Shown piece after piece: positions 23,777 through 31,831 of a DNA stretch of 34,029 nucleotides. How positions within the stretch are numbered: the first letter of the stretch is position 1; the number at the start of each line of letters is the position of its first letter. Position numbers and translations under genes: made by a program. Where the stretch lies: positions 1 to 34,029 of the forward strand of contig NZ_AMSG01000027.1 in NCBI RefSeq assembly GCF_000300875.1, given 5' to 3'. The notes below the pieces were generated by a model. That model made no database searches, was not told the DNA's origin, and saw only the letters and a list, made by a program, of their open reading frames with translations. The stretch is from Galbibacter marinus (GTDB taxonomy: Bacteria; Bacteroidota; Bacteroidia; Flavobacteriales; Flavobacteriaceae).

Positions 23777-24403
23777 TCAACCTCTGACAACGCCTAAAAT
23801 CATAAAGTAATGAGCTATGGCACCTCCTAACACAAAAAAGTGCCAAATTACATGATGGTATTTCAGTCTTTTAAGCAGATAAAACACCACTCCGAAACTA
23901 TAGAAGAACCCTCCGAGAAGCAGCAAACTTAATTGGTTTTCTGTCAAGACCTGTAAAACACTTTTACCATCTAAGACAATAAGCCACCCCATAATAAGAT
24001 ATAACAGAATTGAGATAATCTCGTAGCGTCCAGTGTAAAACAGTTTCAGAATTAATCCAAGAGCACTTATAACCCACACACAAGAAAATAATATCCATCC
24101 GTTTCCTTGAATTAAAGCAATTAAACATACTGGGGTATAGCTTCCAGCTATTAAAAAGTAAATACAGATGTGATCTAATTTTCTAAAAGTCGTTTTTTTT
24201 GCGATATCCTCCATAGCATGGTAGAGCGAAGAAACTAAAAACAACATAATAAAAGACACCCCATAGATCCAAATACTTAAAGTGCTAAATGCACTTTGGT
24301 GGGTATCCTCTAAAAGAAGGTATACAAGCCCAAAGACCCCAAAAACTACACCTACCACATGGCTATAGGTGTTCCATAATTCTTCTTTAGCTGTTTGATC
24401 CAT
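23777..24403 (-). CDS. trhA: Hemolysin III / PAQR family membrane protein
   Basis: This 208-residue protein has seven predicted membrane helices. The conserved PAQR metal-site residues are present: SSLYHAMED (helix 2-3 region, about 58-66), the KLDHICIYFLIAGSYTP stretch (about 75-91), and two histidines in YHHVIWHFFVLGGAIAHY (about 183-200). Bacterial members (TrhA/HlyIII, YqfA) are linked to membrane-fluidity homeostasis; a lytic role is doubtful. It is monocistronic, convergent with DUF4268 and divergent from pepT. A perfect -7 box ends 4 bases before its ATG, predicting a leaderless mRNA, the same spacing as at rlmD. Confidence 0.9.
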   Translation of the reverse strand: MDQTAKEELWNTYSHVVGVVFGVFGLVYLLLEDTHQSAFSTLSIWIYGVSFIMLFLVSSLYHAMEDIAKKTTFRKLDHICIYFLIAGSYTPVCLIALIQGNGWILFSCVWVISALGLILKLFYTGRYEIISILLYLIMGWLIVLDGKSVLQVLTENQLSLLLLGGFFYSFGVVFYLLKRLKYHHVIWHFFVLGGAIAHYFMILGVVRG

Positions 24404-24407
24404 AGTG

Positions 24408-24415
24408 CAAATTTA
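24408..24415 (-). promoter_or_regulatory. -7 box of the hemolysin-III gene, 4 nt before the start codon
   Basis: The minus strand reads TAAATTTG, then CACT and the ATG. It is an exact TAnnTTTG match whose expected start point falls on the start codon. A TTG on the same strand lies only 13 bases upstream, which is too close for a normal -33 element. Confidence 0.5.
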
Positions 24416-24493
24416 ATCATCTAATTTCCAATTTAACGCACTCAAGGCAGAACATCATGTTTTAACCCTATAGGCACTTTAAAAACAATAGCT

Positions 24494-24501
24494 TATTTTT
24501 G
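24494..24501 (+). promoter_or_regulatory. -7 box of the pepT promoter
   Basis: TATTTTTG is an exact match, 16 bases before the ATG at 24518, giving a leader of about 10 bases. No TTG at -33. Confidence 0.45.
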
Positions 24502-24517
24502 ATAAAAAATTTTTGGT

Positions 24518-25759
24518 ATGCAAAACATTATTGACCGATTTCTAAGCTATGTTGAAATTGACACCCAATCTGATCCACACAGCACTACCACTCCTAGTAC
24601 TGAGAAGCAATGGGTACTTGCTAAAAAATTGGAACAGGAACTCAAACAAATAGGTATGTCGGATGTGACCTTGGATGACAATGGATATGTAATGGCTACT
24701 CTTCCATCTAATGTGGAACGCATCATTCCTGTCATTGGATTTATCTCACATTACGATACCTCCCCAGATTTTACAGCTACTGGTGTAAAACCGAAAATTA
24801 TTACCAATTACGATGGCAAGGACATCGTTCTTAATCCTGAAGAAAACATCGTCCTATCACCAAATTATTTTGATGACTTAAAACAATATAAAGGTCAAAC
24901 CATAATAACTACTGATGGAACAACACTTCTGGGAGCAGACGACAAGGCTGGTGTGGCCGAAATCGTCACTGCAATGGAATACCTGATAAACAACCCTCAC
25001 ATTCGTCATGGCGCTGTAAGAATTGCTTTTACCCCAGATGAGGAAATTGGAAGAGGAGCCCATAAGTTTGATGTTAAGAAGTTTGGGGCTCAATGGGCAT
25101 ACACGATGGACGGATCCCAAATTGGCGAACTCGAGTACGAGAATTTCAACGCTGCAGAGGTGGTAGTTTCTGTAAAAGGTAAAAGTGTACACCCAGGTTA
25201 TGCTAAAGGAAAAATGATCAATGCCATTAATATACTAAATGAGTTTTTATCCTTACTACCAAAAAAAGAAAGACCTCAATATACTGCACATAGAGAAGGC
25301 TTTTTCCATTTCCACAGCATAGAAGGCAATGTTAGCCAAGCAAAGACCACTGGTATTATTAGAGATCATGATAGGGTTAAGTTTGATGCTCGAAAAGAAC
25401 TAATAGAACAAATAGTAGGAGATCTAACCGATCGTTTTGGAAATATAATCACCCTAGAGATTCAAGACCAATACTACAACATGAAAGAGAAGGTCGAACC
25501 CGTAATGCATATCGTGGATATTGCCGAACAAGCGATGTTGGCTCTAGACATCGAACCTATTATAAAACCAATTCGTGGGGGCACAGACGGCTCACAGCTT
25601 TCCTATATGGGACTTCCCTGCCCTAATATATTTGCAGGCGGTCATAACTTTCATGGTCCTTATGAATACATCCCAGTAGAAAGTATGGAGAGAGCAACTG
25701 ATGTGATCGTAAAAGTCATAGAACTCACCTCGAAGTATTATGACGAAAAAGAAGACTAA
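24518..25759 (+). CDS. pepT: Peptidase T (tripeptide aminopeptidase)
   Basis: This 413-residue cytoplasmic M20B enzyme has two zinc sites: H78 and D80 in ISHYDTSPD, bridging D141 in [10 protein letters not shown], general base E175 and ligand E176 in TPDEEIGRG, and H379 in [10 protein letters not shown]. The tripeptide-binding GGTDGSQLS and NFHGPYE motifs are hallmarks of PepT. The length matches the E. coli enzyme (about 408). It removes the N-terminal residue from tripeptides, finishing peptide breakdown. No signal peptide. It is a single-gene transcript ended by a strong bidirectional terminator. It complements the secreted M20 and M1 peptidases in this window. Confidence 0.95.
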   Translation: MQNIIDRFLSYVEIDTQSDPHSTTTPSTEKQWVLAKKLEQELKQIGMSDVTLDDNGYVMATLPSNVERIIPVIGFISHYDTSPDFTATGVKPKIITNYDGKDIVLNPEENIVLSPNYFDDLKQYKGQTIITTDGTTLLGADDKAGVAEIVTAMEYLINNPHIRHGAVRIAFTPDEEIGRGAHKFDVKKFGAQWAYTMDGSQIGELEYENFNAAEVVVSVKGKSVHPGYAKGKMINAINILNEFLSLLPKKERPQYTAHREGFFHFHSIEGNVSQAKTTGIIRDHDRVKFDARKELIEQIVGDLTDRFGNIITLEIQDQYYNMKEKVEPVMHIVDIAEQAMLALDIEPIIKPIRGGTDGSQLSYMGLPCPNIFAGGHNFHGPYEYIPVESMERATDVIVKVIELTSKYYDEKED

Positions 25760-25836
25760 ATAACTGTTGTAGCAAAAGATAAGACAAAGGCACAATTAAA
25801 AGGGCTCATTTTAAATATCTTTTGCGATCGGTATAT

Positions 25837-25880
25837 AAAAAAACACCAAGATGAAACTAAATCCCTCTTGGTGTTTTTTT
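25837..25880. terminator. Bidirectional terminator between pepT and yajC
   Basis: A7 then CACCAAG (25844-25850) pairs with CTTGGTG (25867-25873) then T7. The stem with flanking A and T tracts works on both strands, ending pepT and the nusB-DUF1573-yajC operon. Confidence 0.85.
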
Positions 25881-25896
25881 ACGTATGTGTAAATAT

Positions 25897-26190
25897 TTAC
25901 TTTTTACTTTCTTTTACGGGAGCATTTAATTTTTGTGACAATTCTAAAGAAAGTGCAGATCGCTCGTATTTAAGTTTTCCAGCCATTGTTTCGATAACAC
26001 ATGTGCCGTCATTTCCTAATTCAATGATCTTACCGTGTAATCCACTTTTGGTTACAACACGGTCACCTTTCTTAAGTTCTTGTGCAAATTTTTTCTCCTG
26101 CTTTTGTTTTTTCATTTGCGGACGTATCATAAAGAAATACATCACTGCAAAGATCAAAATAAAAGGGGCAAATTGATTCAGTGCTTCCAT
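25897..26190 (-). CDS. yajC: Preprotein translocase subunit YajC
   Basis: This 97-residue protein has one N-terminal membrane helix (FAPFILIFAVMYFFMIRPQ), the family hallmark being the RPQ just after it. A basic linker (KKQKQEKKFAQELKKGDRV) and a small beta domain (TKSGLHGKIIELGND) follow. It is an accessory inner-membrane subunit of the SecDF-YajC complex that aids protein export. It is last in a three-gene operon, 22 bases after the DUF1573 gene. The grouping nusB-DUF1573-yajC is common in Bacteroidota. Confidence 0.95.
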   Translation of the reverse strand: MEALNQFAPFILIFAVMYFFMIRPQMKKQKQEKKFAQELKKGDRVVTKSGLHGKIIELGNDGTCVIETMAGKLKYERSALSLELSQKLNAPVKESKK

Positions 26191-26212
26191 TAAAATTTAT
26201 TTACGCTTTATA

Positions 26213-26668
26213 TTAATTTGTAGCTTCTTTTGGCTCTACAAACGCTTTTATTTTTAATTGCTCGGTTCCATTAGCTGTATTAGCAGTAATTGTAACAGTT
26301 TTAGAAATTCCGTTACGACCACTACCGTTATATTTTACTAAAATCTCTCCTGTTTCTCCTGGAGCAACTGGTTGTTCTGGTTTCTCTGGAACAGTACATC
26401 CACAACTACTTCTTGCATCAGTAACAATTAAAGGTGCATCACCAGTATTTGTAAATTTAAATACATGTTCTACTTCCTGGCCTTGTGCAATGTTTCCAAA
26501 ATCATGTTCAGTTACCTCGAAAGTCATAACAGGAACTTTTGTTGAAGCCTCATCTCTTTGTTCAGCTTGCGCTACATTTTCTTCTTTTACTTTCTTAGAA
26601 GCATCCTCCTTACAAGAAGTAAAACTTAAGCCTACTAGGGCCACGAACGCTAAAAAAACTTGTTTCAT
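26213..26668 (-). CDS. DUF1573 domain lipoprotein
   Basis: This 151-residue protein has a lipoprotein signal (QVFLAFVALVGLSF, lipobox TSC with Cys19) and a charged linker to about 45. One DUF1573 Ig-like domain (ASH/MSP-like fold) follows at about 48-140, with the hallmark HDFGNIAQGQEVEHVFKFTN and RSSCGCTVPE, whose paired cysteines are nearly invariant. Proteins of this family are periplasmic and of unknown function; they are sometimes linked to envelope assembly. It lies between nusB (82 bases upstream) and yajC (22 bases downstream) in one operon. Confidence 0.9.
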   Translation of the reverse strand: MKQVFLAFVALVGLSFTSCKEDASKKVKEENVAQAEQRDEASTKVPVMTFEVTEHDFGNIAQGQEVEHVFKFTNTGDAPLIVTDARSSCGCTVPEKPEQPVAPGETGEILVKYNGSGRNGISKTVTITANTANGTEQLKIKAFVEPKEATN

Positions 26669-26750
26669 TGTTTGTTGGGTTTTAGTTATATTTTGGTTTC
26701 AATTTGGATTCGTAATCCTTAATGTTGCCGCCAAAAATACTAATATTTCT

Positions 26751-27692
26751 TTACATAAGTCCGCGACCGGATTTATTTAACGTATTGTTGGCTTTATACT
26801 CCTTGACGAGTTTATCCAATATTCCGTTGATAAATATACTACTCTTTGGTGTACTGTATTCTTTGGCAATTTCTAGATATTCGTTGATGGTCACCTTCAC
26901 TGGTATGGATGGGAAATACAAAAATTCACAAATAGCCATTTTAAGCAATAAAGCATCCAAATCTGCTATACGATCTGTATCCCAATTAGGTGTTTTCCCT
27001 TCAATCTCACGTTGAATCTTCTCATCGTTTAAAATAGTCTTTTTAAATAATTGACTAGCAAAATCTTTATCTTCTATGTCCTTAAACAACGGAGGGTGGA
27101 AATAATCATCCTCACTAGTTGGTTTAACCTTCTTTATTATTTTAAGAAGCAAGGTGTTGACAAGGGGCAAATCATCAACCCATGTTAGTTTCTTATCCTC
27201 TATGTATTCGAAAAGTTTTTCATTTGGAGCAATCACCTCCTGATACAGCTCAGCTATAAGCTTGCGGTCTTCTTTAAAATCAGTAGCCTCTAGGCTCATA
27301 TACTCGCTGTAGGCTTCACTTTGGGTGATTTCTTTGTAGAGTATGTTGACATACTCCTGATCCAACTCCCAGCTAATTTTACGAGCCGCTAGTTTATCTG
27401 CCAAAATCTGGTCATGTACCAAATGTTGTAGAACTGGATTTTCAACAAATTTCCTCTTGGGATTTTTCTCCTCCTGAGTGGCTAAGTATTTTTTCTGAGA
27501 AAGTGTAAGTTGCTCTTCTGCCTGTTTTTGGATCTCAACCAATAACCCGAGTAACGTTAGGTATAAATTATACATATTGTCCATGCTAACCCCTAAAAAC
27601 TTTTCTTCCTTTTCTAAATCAGTGTTTTTAGAAGTTGTAAACGCATATACCGATTGCATTACCTTAACCCTGATGTGTCTTCTTGTTAACAT
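26751..27692 (-). CDS. nusB: Transcription antitermination factor NusB (long Bacteroidota form)
   Basis: This is a 313-residue protein from the ATG at 27692; seven more in-frame codons back to a TTG are unlikely to be translated, since NusB of this group starts MLTRRHIRVKVMQ. The C-terminal ~150 residues are the NusB helical RNA-binding domain (residues VDDLPLVNTLLLKIIKK, then NWDTDRIADLDALLLKMAI and KVTINEYLEIAKEYS near the end). The N-terminal ~150 residues are an extra helical part, making it about twice the size of E. coli NusB (139), as is normal in Bacteroidota. With NusE it binds boxA RNA and promotes rRNA antitermination. It leads the nusB-DUF1573-yajC operon. Its mRNA may begin with the terminator-like hairpin at 27718-27753. 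Confidence 0.92.
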   Translation of the reverse strand: MLTRRHIRVKVMQSVYAFTTSKNTDLEKEEKFLGVSMDNMYNLYLTLLGLLVEIQKQAEEQLTLSQKKYLATQEEKNPKRKFVENPVLQHLVHDQILADKLAARKISWELDQEYVNILYKEITQSEAYSEYMSLEATDFKEDRKLIAELYQEVIAPNEKLFEYIEDKKLTWVDDLPLVNTLLLKIIKKVKPTSEDDYFHPPLFKDIEDKDFASQLFKKTILNDEKIQREIEGKTPNWDTDRIADLDALLLKMAICEFLYFPSIPVKVTINEYLEIAKEYSTPKSSIFINGILDKLVKEYKANNTLNKSGRGLM

Positions 27693-27717
27693 GCCTAAGA
27701 ACTTACTTACCAATTAT

Positions 27718-27753
27718 TAAAAAAATAGGGCGAAGAATGATTTCTTTCGCCCT
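27718..27753 (-). terminator. Terminator of leucine dehydrogenase, overlapping the nusB 5' leader
   Basis: On the minus strand, AGGGCGAA (27746-27753) pairs with TTCGCCCT (27727-27734), then A and a run of seven T. It lies 30 bases after the dehydrogenase stop. A -7 box at 27755-27762 is directly upstream, so a nusB message started there would carry the same hairpin at its 5' end. Confidence 0.8.
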
Positions 27754-27754
27754 G

Positions 27755-27762
27755 CAAAAATA
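27755..27762 (-). promoter_or_regulatory. -7 box, candidate nusB promoter
   Basis: The minus strand reads TATTTTTG, an exact TAnnTTTG match, abutting the terminator hairpin. The predicted start point falls inside or just before the stem's first strand, and the leader to the nusB ATG would be about 58 bases. No TTG at -33 is evident. Confidence 0.45.
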
Positions 27763-27782
27763 GAATTATTTTATAAATTCAG

Positions 27783-28886
27783 TTATTTTTTTGATGCTAA
27801 TTTTTGGTTATCAATACGTTCTTGGGCTTTATTCAGTGCCGCTTGATGCGTAGTGATTTGATTTTCTTCAGCATAGTTGAAAATATCGAGCGTGGTATTG
27901 TAGATGTTTTTCGTCTTTTGAAGGATTTCATCTTTACCATACCCTTCGAGTTCAGCATAAACATTTATGATTCCTCCAGCGTTAATTAAGAAGTCTGGTG
28001 CATATGCAATCCCTCTTTCCATAAGAATTTTACCATGGTATTTCTCGTCAGCCAACTGATTGTTAGCCGCCCCAGCAATTACTTTAGTTTTAATGGTATT
28101 TACAGTGCTATCATTAATGGTAGCACCAAGAGCACAGGGTGCATAGACATCCAATTCTTGATTAAAGATCTCATCTCCTGGTACAATGGTTGCTTGGTAT
28201 TTTTTGCTTAGCTCTAAAAGTTTTTCTTGATTAATATCAGAGATCAAGATTTGAGCACCCTCTTTGTATAAATGCTCAACCAAAGAAGCACCTACATGAC
28301 CCACGCCTTGAACCAATACTTTTTTTCCTTCCATTGTTTGAGAACCAAACTTATAATTCACAGCCGCCTTCATCCCCATAAACACACCAAAAGCAGTGAT
28401 TGGTGATGGATTCCCAGACCCACCTTTAGATTCAGATATTCCTGTGACATGCGAGGTAACCTCGTGGACGATATCCATATCAGAGGTCTCCATACCCACA
28501 TCCTCAGCAGTGATATACTTCCCTCCTAAGCTGTTAACAAATTCTCCAAACTTTCGCATGAGTTCTGGAGTTTTTTGGGTTTTAGCATCACCTATAATGA
28601 CGGCTTTTCCACCTCCGAGATTCAATCCCGTAATTGCGGACTTAAAGGTCATTCCTCTAGAGAGACGTAAAACATCGTTTAATGCTTCCCATTCATTGTC
28701 ATAATTCCACATTCGAGTTCCACCAAGAGCTGGCCCCAAAACTGTATTGTGAATTCCAATAATTGCTTTTAATCCTGTATCTTTGTCATGACAAAATACT
28801 ATCTGCTCATGGTCATTAAAAGAAAGTTGACCAAATACGGGATCAACTTTTTTAAGATCTGCAGCTTGTACGATTTCTGTGTCCAT
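27783..28886 (-). CDS. Leucine dehydrogenase (Glu/Leu/Phe/Val dehydrogenase family)
   Basis: This 367-residue NAD-dependent amino-acid dehydrogenase has the N-terminal substrate domain with LGPALGGTRMW and the catalytic lysines K82 and K94 in MTFKSAITGLNLGGGKAV, followed by AEDVGM. The Rossmann domain has VLVQGVGHVGASLVEHL and APCALGATIND, then GAANNQL. Length and motifs are those of leucine/valine dehydrogenase, which deaminates branched-chain amino acids to their keto acids (EC 1.4.1.9-like), feeding catabolism or branched-chain fatty-acid synthesis. Phenylalanine specificity cannot be excluded from sequence. It is a single gene ended by its own terminator. Confidence 0.9.
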   Translation of the reverse strand: MDTEIVQAADLKKVDPVFGQLSFNDHEQIVFCHDKDTGLKAIIGIHNTVLGPALGGTRMWNYDNEWEALNDVLRLSRGMTFKSAITGLNLGGGKAVIIGDAKTQKTPELMRKFGEFVNSLGGKYITAEDVGMETSDMDIVHEVTSHVTGISESKGGSGNPSPITAFGVFMGMKAAVNYKFGSQTMEGKKVLVQGVGHVGASLVEHLYKEGAQILISDINQEKLLELSKKYQATIVPGDEIFNQELDVYAPCALGATINDSTVNTIKTKVIAGAANNQLADEKYHGKILMERGIAYAPDFLINAGGIINVYAELEGYGKDEILQKTKNIYNTTLDIFNYAEENQITTHQAALNKAQERIDNQKLASKK

Positions 28887-28937
28887 TTTAATATCTTATA
28901 GTTAATTAGAAATTGAAGTATCGTTAGAAATATGTTG

Positions 28938-28945
28938 CAAAAATA
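28938..28945 (-). promoter_or_regulatory. -7 box of the leucine dehydrogenase promoter
   Basis: The minus strand reads TATTTTTG, an exact match, 51 bases before the ATG at 28886. No TTG at -33 is visible. Confidence 0.45.
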
Positions 28946-29022
28946 AGAATTATTTAATTTAAAACTGTAAAATGCAGGTTAAATTGACGATAATTCAATA
29001 AACCCATTTTCACCCCACGCGA

Positions 29023-30780
29023 ATGAAAGAATTAAAATACATCAATAAATATTTAAAAAAATACAAATGGCAGCTGATAATTGGGATGTTTATCACCATT
29101 CTCGCTACAGTATTTAGACTGGTTTTACCAGAATATGTTGAGCAATCCGTCACCACGGTTGAACACTATATTTTAAACGAAAATGCCGATTTATCAGAAG
29201 TAAAATCCAAATTACTCAATTACATTTTGATCATTATAGGTACCTCTGCATTATCAGCACTTTTCACCTTTTTAATGCGTCAAACCATCATTAATATATC
29301 ACGTTATATCGAATTTGACTTAAAGAATGAGGTGTATCAGCAATACCAAAGATTATCGGTCAACTTTTATAAGAAAAATAGAACTGGTGACCTTATGAAT
29401 CGTATTAGTGAGGATGTTGGTCAGGTTCGAATGTACGCAGGCCCAGCTATACTATATAGTATACAAACCATCACACTCTTTGTTTGTGTTATCCCTCTGA
29501 TGTTTTACACCGCTCCAAAACTAGCGGCTTACACCTTAATCCCGCTACCTATCCTATCGATACTTATATACAATATTAGTAAGATCATCCACAAAAGAAG
29601 CACTTTGGTTCAACAGTACCTCTCCACCCTTTCCACCTTTACCCAAGAAACCTTTTCTGGAGTATCGGTCATTAAAGCTTACGGTATTGAACCTCGAGTT
29701 GACAAACAAATCAGTACTCTTGCCTTAGAAGGAAAGAAAACCAATATGAACCTTGCCAAAGTCAATGCATGGTTCTTCCCACTAATGATTTTACTTATCG
29801 GGCTCAGCAATATTTTTGTAATTTATATCGGTGGGATACAATACATCAATGGCGAAATCGCAAGTACTGGGGTGATTTTGAAATTCATTATTTATGTAAA
29901 CATGTTAACTTGGCCAGTGGCAACCGTTGGGTGGGTCACCTCAATTGTACAACGTGCTGAAGCCTCACAGAAAAGAATTAATGAATTCATGAATATCAAA
30001 CCTGAAATCACTAATCAACAACCCAACCCATCAGATATAAGTGGAGACATTGTATTTGAAAACGTTAGTTTCACTTATGACGATACTGGTATTACAGCAA
30101 TCAAGGACCTTTCCTTTGAGATACCTAAAGGAGAGACCTTGGCAATTATTGGAAAAACAGGATCAGGTAAATCAACTATTTTAGATCTTATCGGAAGAAT
30201 GTACGATGTTGACAAAGGAGTCATTAAAATTGACAACACCCCAATTATTGAGTTAAACCTCAATGATTTAAGAAATAGTATTGGAGTAGTTCCCCAGGAA
30301 GCCTTCTTATTTTCTGACAGTATCAAAAACAACATTAAATTCGGAAATGTCAACGCCGACCAAGCTAAAATAGAACATGCGGCGAAGTTAGCCGCAGTAC
30401 ACGAAAATATTATGGGCTTTACCAAGGCATATGACACAGTGCTCGGTGAACGAGGTATAACTTTAAGTGGAGGCCAAAAACAACGTGTATCCATTGCACG
30501 CGCTCTTATTAAAAAACCTAAAATTTATCTATTTGACGATTGCTTATCTGCTGTGGACACAGAAACAGAAGAAGAGATTTTAAGCAACCTAAAAGAAGTC
30601 TCACAAGAAAGTACTACTATCATTGTTAGTCACCGCATTTCTTCAGCCAAGAATGCGGATAAAATCATTGTAATTGACCAAGGGCAGATCATCGAACAAG
30701 GAACTCACAATGAACTTTTAAATCTTAAAGGCTATTATCACGAATTATATCAAAATCAACTTTCGGAAAAAGAAAACTAG
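29023..30780 (+). CDS. ABC exporter, fused membrane and ATPase domains (MsbA/MdlA-like)
   Basis: This 585-residue half-transporter has six membrane helices in residues ~15-325, with the first at WQLIIGMFITILATVFRLVL. The ATPase domain spans ~345-580. Walker A is GKTGSGKST, the Q-loop is VVPQEAFLF, the signature is LSGGQKQRVSIARAL, and Walker B is IYLFDDCLSAVD. D506 stands in the place of the catalytic glutamate (LFDE in most). The H-loop is IIVSHRIS. Asp at this place is known in the degenerate site of heterodimeric exporters (MdlA, BmrC-like). No partner half-transporter is adjacent, so it either pairs with an unlinked partner or works slowly as a homodimer. Substrate, lipid or drug, is unknown. 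Confidence 0.9.
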   Translation: MKELKYINKYLKKYKWQLIIGMFITILATVFRLVLPEYVEQSVTTVEHYILNENADLSEVKSKLLNYILIIIGTSALSALFTFLMRQTIINISRYIEFDLKNEVYQQYQRLSVNFYKKNRTGDLMNRISEDVGQVRMYAGPAILYSIQTITLFVCVIPLMFYTAPKLAAYTLIPLPILSILIYNISKIIHKRSTLVQQYLSTLSTFTQETFSGVSVIKAYGIEPRVDKQISTLALEGKKTNMNLAKVNAWFFPLMILLIGLSNIFVIYIGGIQYINGEIASTGVILKFIIYVNMLTWPVATVGWVTSIVQRAEASQKRINEFMNIKPEITNQQPNPSDISGDIVFENVSFTYDDTGITAIKDLSFEIPKGETLAIIGKTGSGKSTILDLIGRMYDVDKGVIKIDNTPIIELNLNDLRNSIGVVPQEAFLFSDSIKNNIKFGNVNADQAKIEHAAKLAAVHENIMGFTKAYDTVLGERGITLSGGQKQRVSIARALIKKPKIYLFDDCLSAVDTETEEEILSNLKEVSQESTTIIVSHRISSAKNADKIIVIDQGQIIEQGTHNELLNLKGYYHELYQNQLSEKEN

Positions 30781-30854
30781 AAATTTTGTTGTTTACTTTC
30801 ATTTTTTTTTACATTTTTGATTTCGTTAACAAATAAATAGAATTTAGAGGAATT

Positions 30855-31244
30855 ATGAGCGATAAAGATTTTGTAGAGAAAGATGAGATATTCTCTAAAG
30901 TGCTGAGAGCCGGAAGGAGAACTTATTTCTTTGATGTTAGAGGAACCAAAGCTGGTGATTATTACCTAACCATTACAGAAAGCAAAAAGTTTACTCATGA
31001 TGATGGATCTTACCACTACAAAAAACACAAGATTTATCTTTACAAAGAAGATTTTAGTGCGTTTCAAGAAAATCTAACAGAAATGATCGACTATATTATA
31101 GACGAAAAAGGAGAGGAAGTCATTTCGGAGCGCCATCAAAAGGACTTTAAAAAAGAAAATTTTTCAGCAGAGCAAAACGAAAACCAAGAAGAGGTTTCCG
31201 TGACTACCGAAAAGTTCACTGATATAAGTTTCGAAGATATATAA
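30855..31244 (+). CDS. DUF3276 (PUR-like) nucleic-acid-binding protein
   Basis: This 129-residue protein has the PUR-repeat fold at about 8-90: FSKVLRAGRRTYFFDVRGTK, then DYYLTITESKK and HKIYLYKEDF. The basic, aromatic strand pattern is that of PUR-alpha-like ssDNA/RNA-binding proteins found in Bacteroidota and spirochaetes. The C-terminal ~35 residues are acidic and disordered (FSAEQNENQEEVSVTTEKFT). It has a GAGGA sequence 5-6 bases before the ATG, one of the few Shine-Dalgarno-like sites here. It is 74 bases after the exporter gene and has its own strong terminator. Likely a small nucleic-acid-binding regulator; the target is unknown. Confidence 0.88.
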   Translation: MSDKDFVEKDEIFSKVLRAGRRTYFFDVRGTKAGDYYLTITESKKFTHDDGSYHYKKHKIYLYKEDFSAFQENLTEMIDYIIDEKGEEVISERHQKDFKKENFSAEQNENQEEVSVTTEKFTDISFEDI

Positions 31245-31254
31245 AATCACTTTT

Positions 31255-31286
31255 AACCGCTAGCAGTCTTGTTAGCGGTTTTTTTT
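31255..31286 (+). terminator. Terminator after the DUF3276 gene
   Basis: AACCGCTA (31255-31262) pairs with TAGCGGTT (31273-31280), followed by six or more T. It sits 10 bases after the stop. On the minus strand the stem is followed only by AAAAGTGATTTT, a poor signal. Confidence 0.85.
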
Positions 31287-31291
31287 GCCTA

Positions 31292-31633
31292 TTACCCTAC
31301 CCGGAGTCCGTTTTTAGTTTTTAAACTCGGACTAAGCAGGCTGACATCATTATCCTCACCCACAACCCCAATAATAAGGCATTCACTCATAAAATTTGCA
31401 ATCTGCTTTTTTGGAAAATTCACTACAGCTATGAGTTGCATTCCCAGCAGATCCTCCTTTTGATAACGTTTGGTAACTTGGGCAGAGGTCTTCAACACGC
31501 CGATATCATTACCAAAATCAAGCTCTAATTGATAAGCGGGACGAAGAGCTTTAGGGAAGTCACGAACTTCAACCACGGTTCCAACTCTCATATCCACTTT
31601 GGTGAAATCATCCCAACTTAAATTTTTATCCAT
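31292..31633 (-). CDS. csaA: CsaA-like tRNA-binding domain protein
   Basis: This 113-residue protein is one tRNA-binding OB-fold. It has WDDFTKVDMRVGTVVEV at the start, the AYQLELDFG strand, and VVNFPKKQIANFMSECLI, the hallmark 'NFPKKQIGxxxSE' of CsaA and of the MetRS C-terminal domain (here ANFMSE). It forms homodimers that bind tRNA and is described as an export-linked chaperone in Bacillus. A -7 box lies about 45 bases upstream. It is monocistronic and convergent with the DUF3276 gene. Confidence 0.88.
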   Translation of the reverse strand: MDKNLSWDDFTKVDMRVGTVVEVRDFPKALRPAYQLELDFGNDIGVLKTSAQVTKRYQKEDLLGMQLIAVVNFPKKQIANFMSECLIIGVVGEDNDVSLLSPSLKTKNGLRVG

Positions 31634-31677
31634 ATTTTTTGTTTTTTGCTAAAGGTAGTATTTCTGCCAAAAGCAGG

Positions 31678-31685
31678 CAAATTTA
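31678..31685 (-). promoter_or_regulatory. -7 box of the csaA promoter
   Basis: The minus strand reads TAAATTTG, an exact match, 44 bases before the ATG at 31633. No TTG at -33 is visible. Confidence 0.4.
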
Positions 31686-31831
31686 CCAGTGAGGACCACT
31701 AGTGAATATTCTGAGCTTAAAATAGAAATTTTAGCCTTTAAAGAATATCACAAATCAATTTAAATCAAAGCTCAAAGTCTTTTCATAAGTAGATGCGAAT
31801 TTGTAATTTACACCAAACAAAAAATAGAACC

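Noticed and set aside
30075-30494. A 139-codon open frame on the minus strand inside the ABC exporter
   Set aside because: It is fully antisense to the ATPase core motifs, a typical shadow.
30810-30819. TACATTTTTG as the promoter of the DUF3276 gene
   Set aside because: The spacing inside the -7 box is wrong (four bases between TA and TTTG), so it was not listed.
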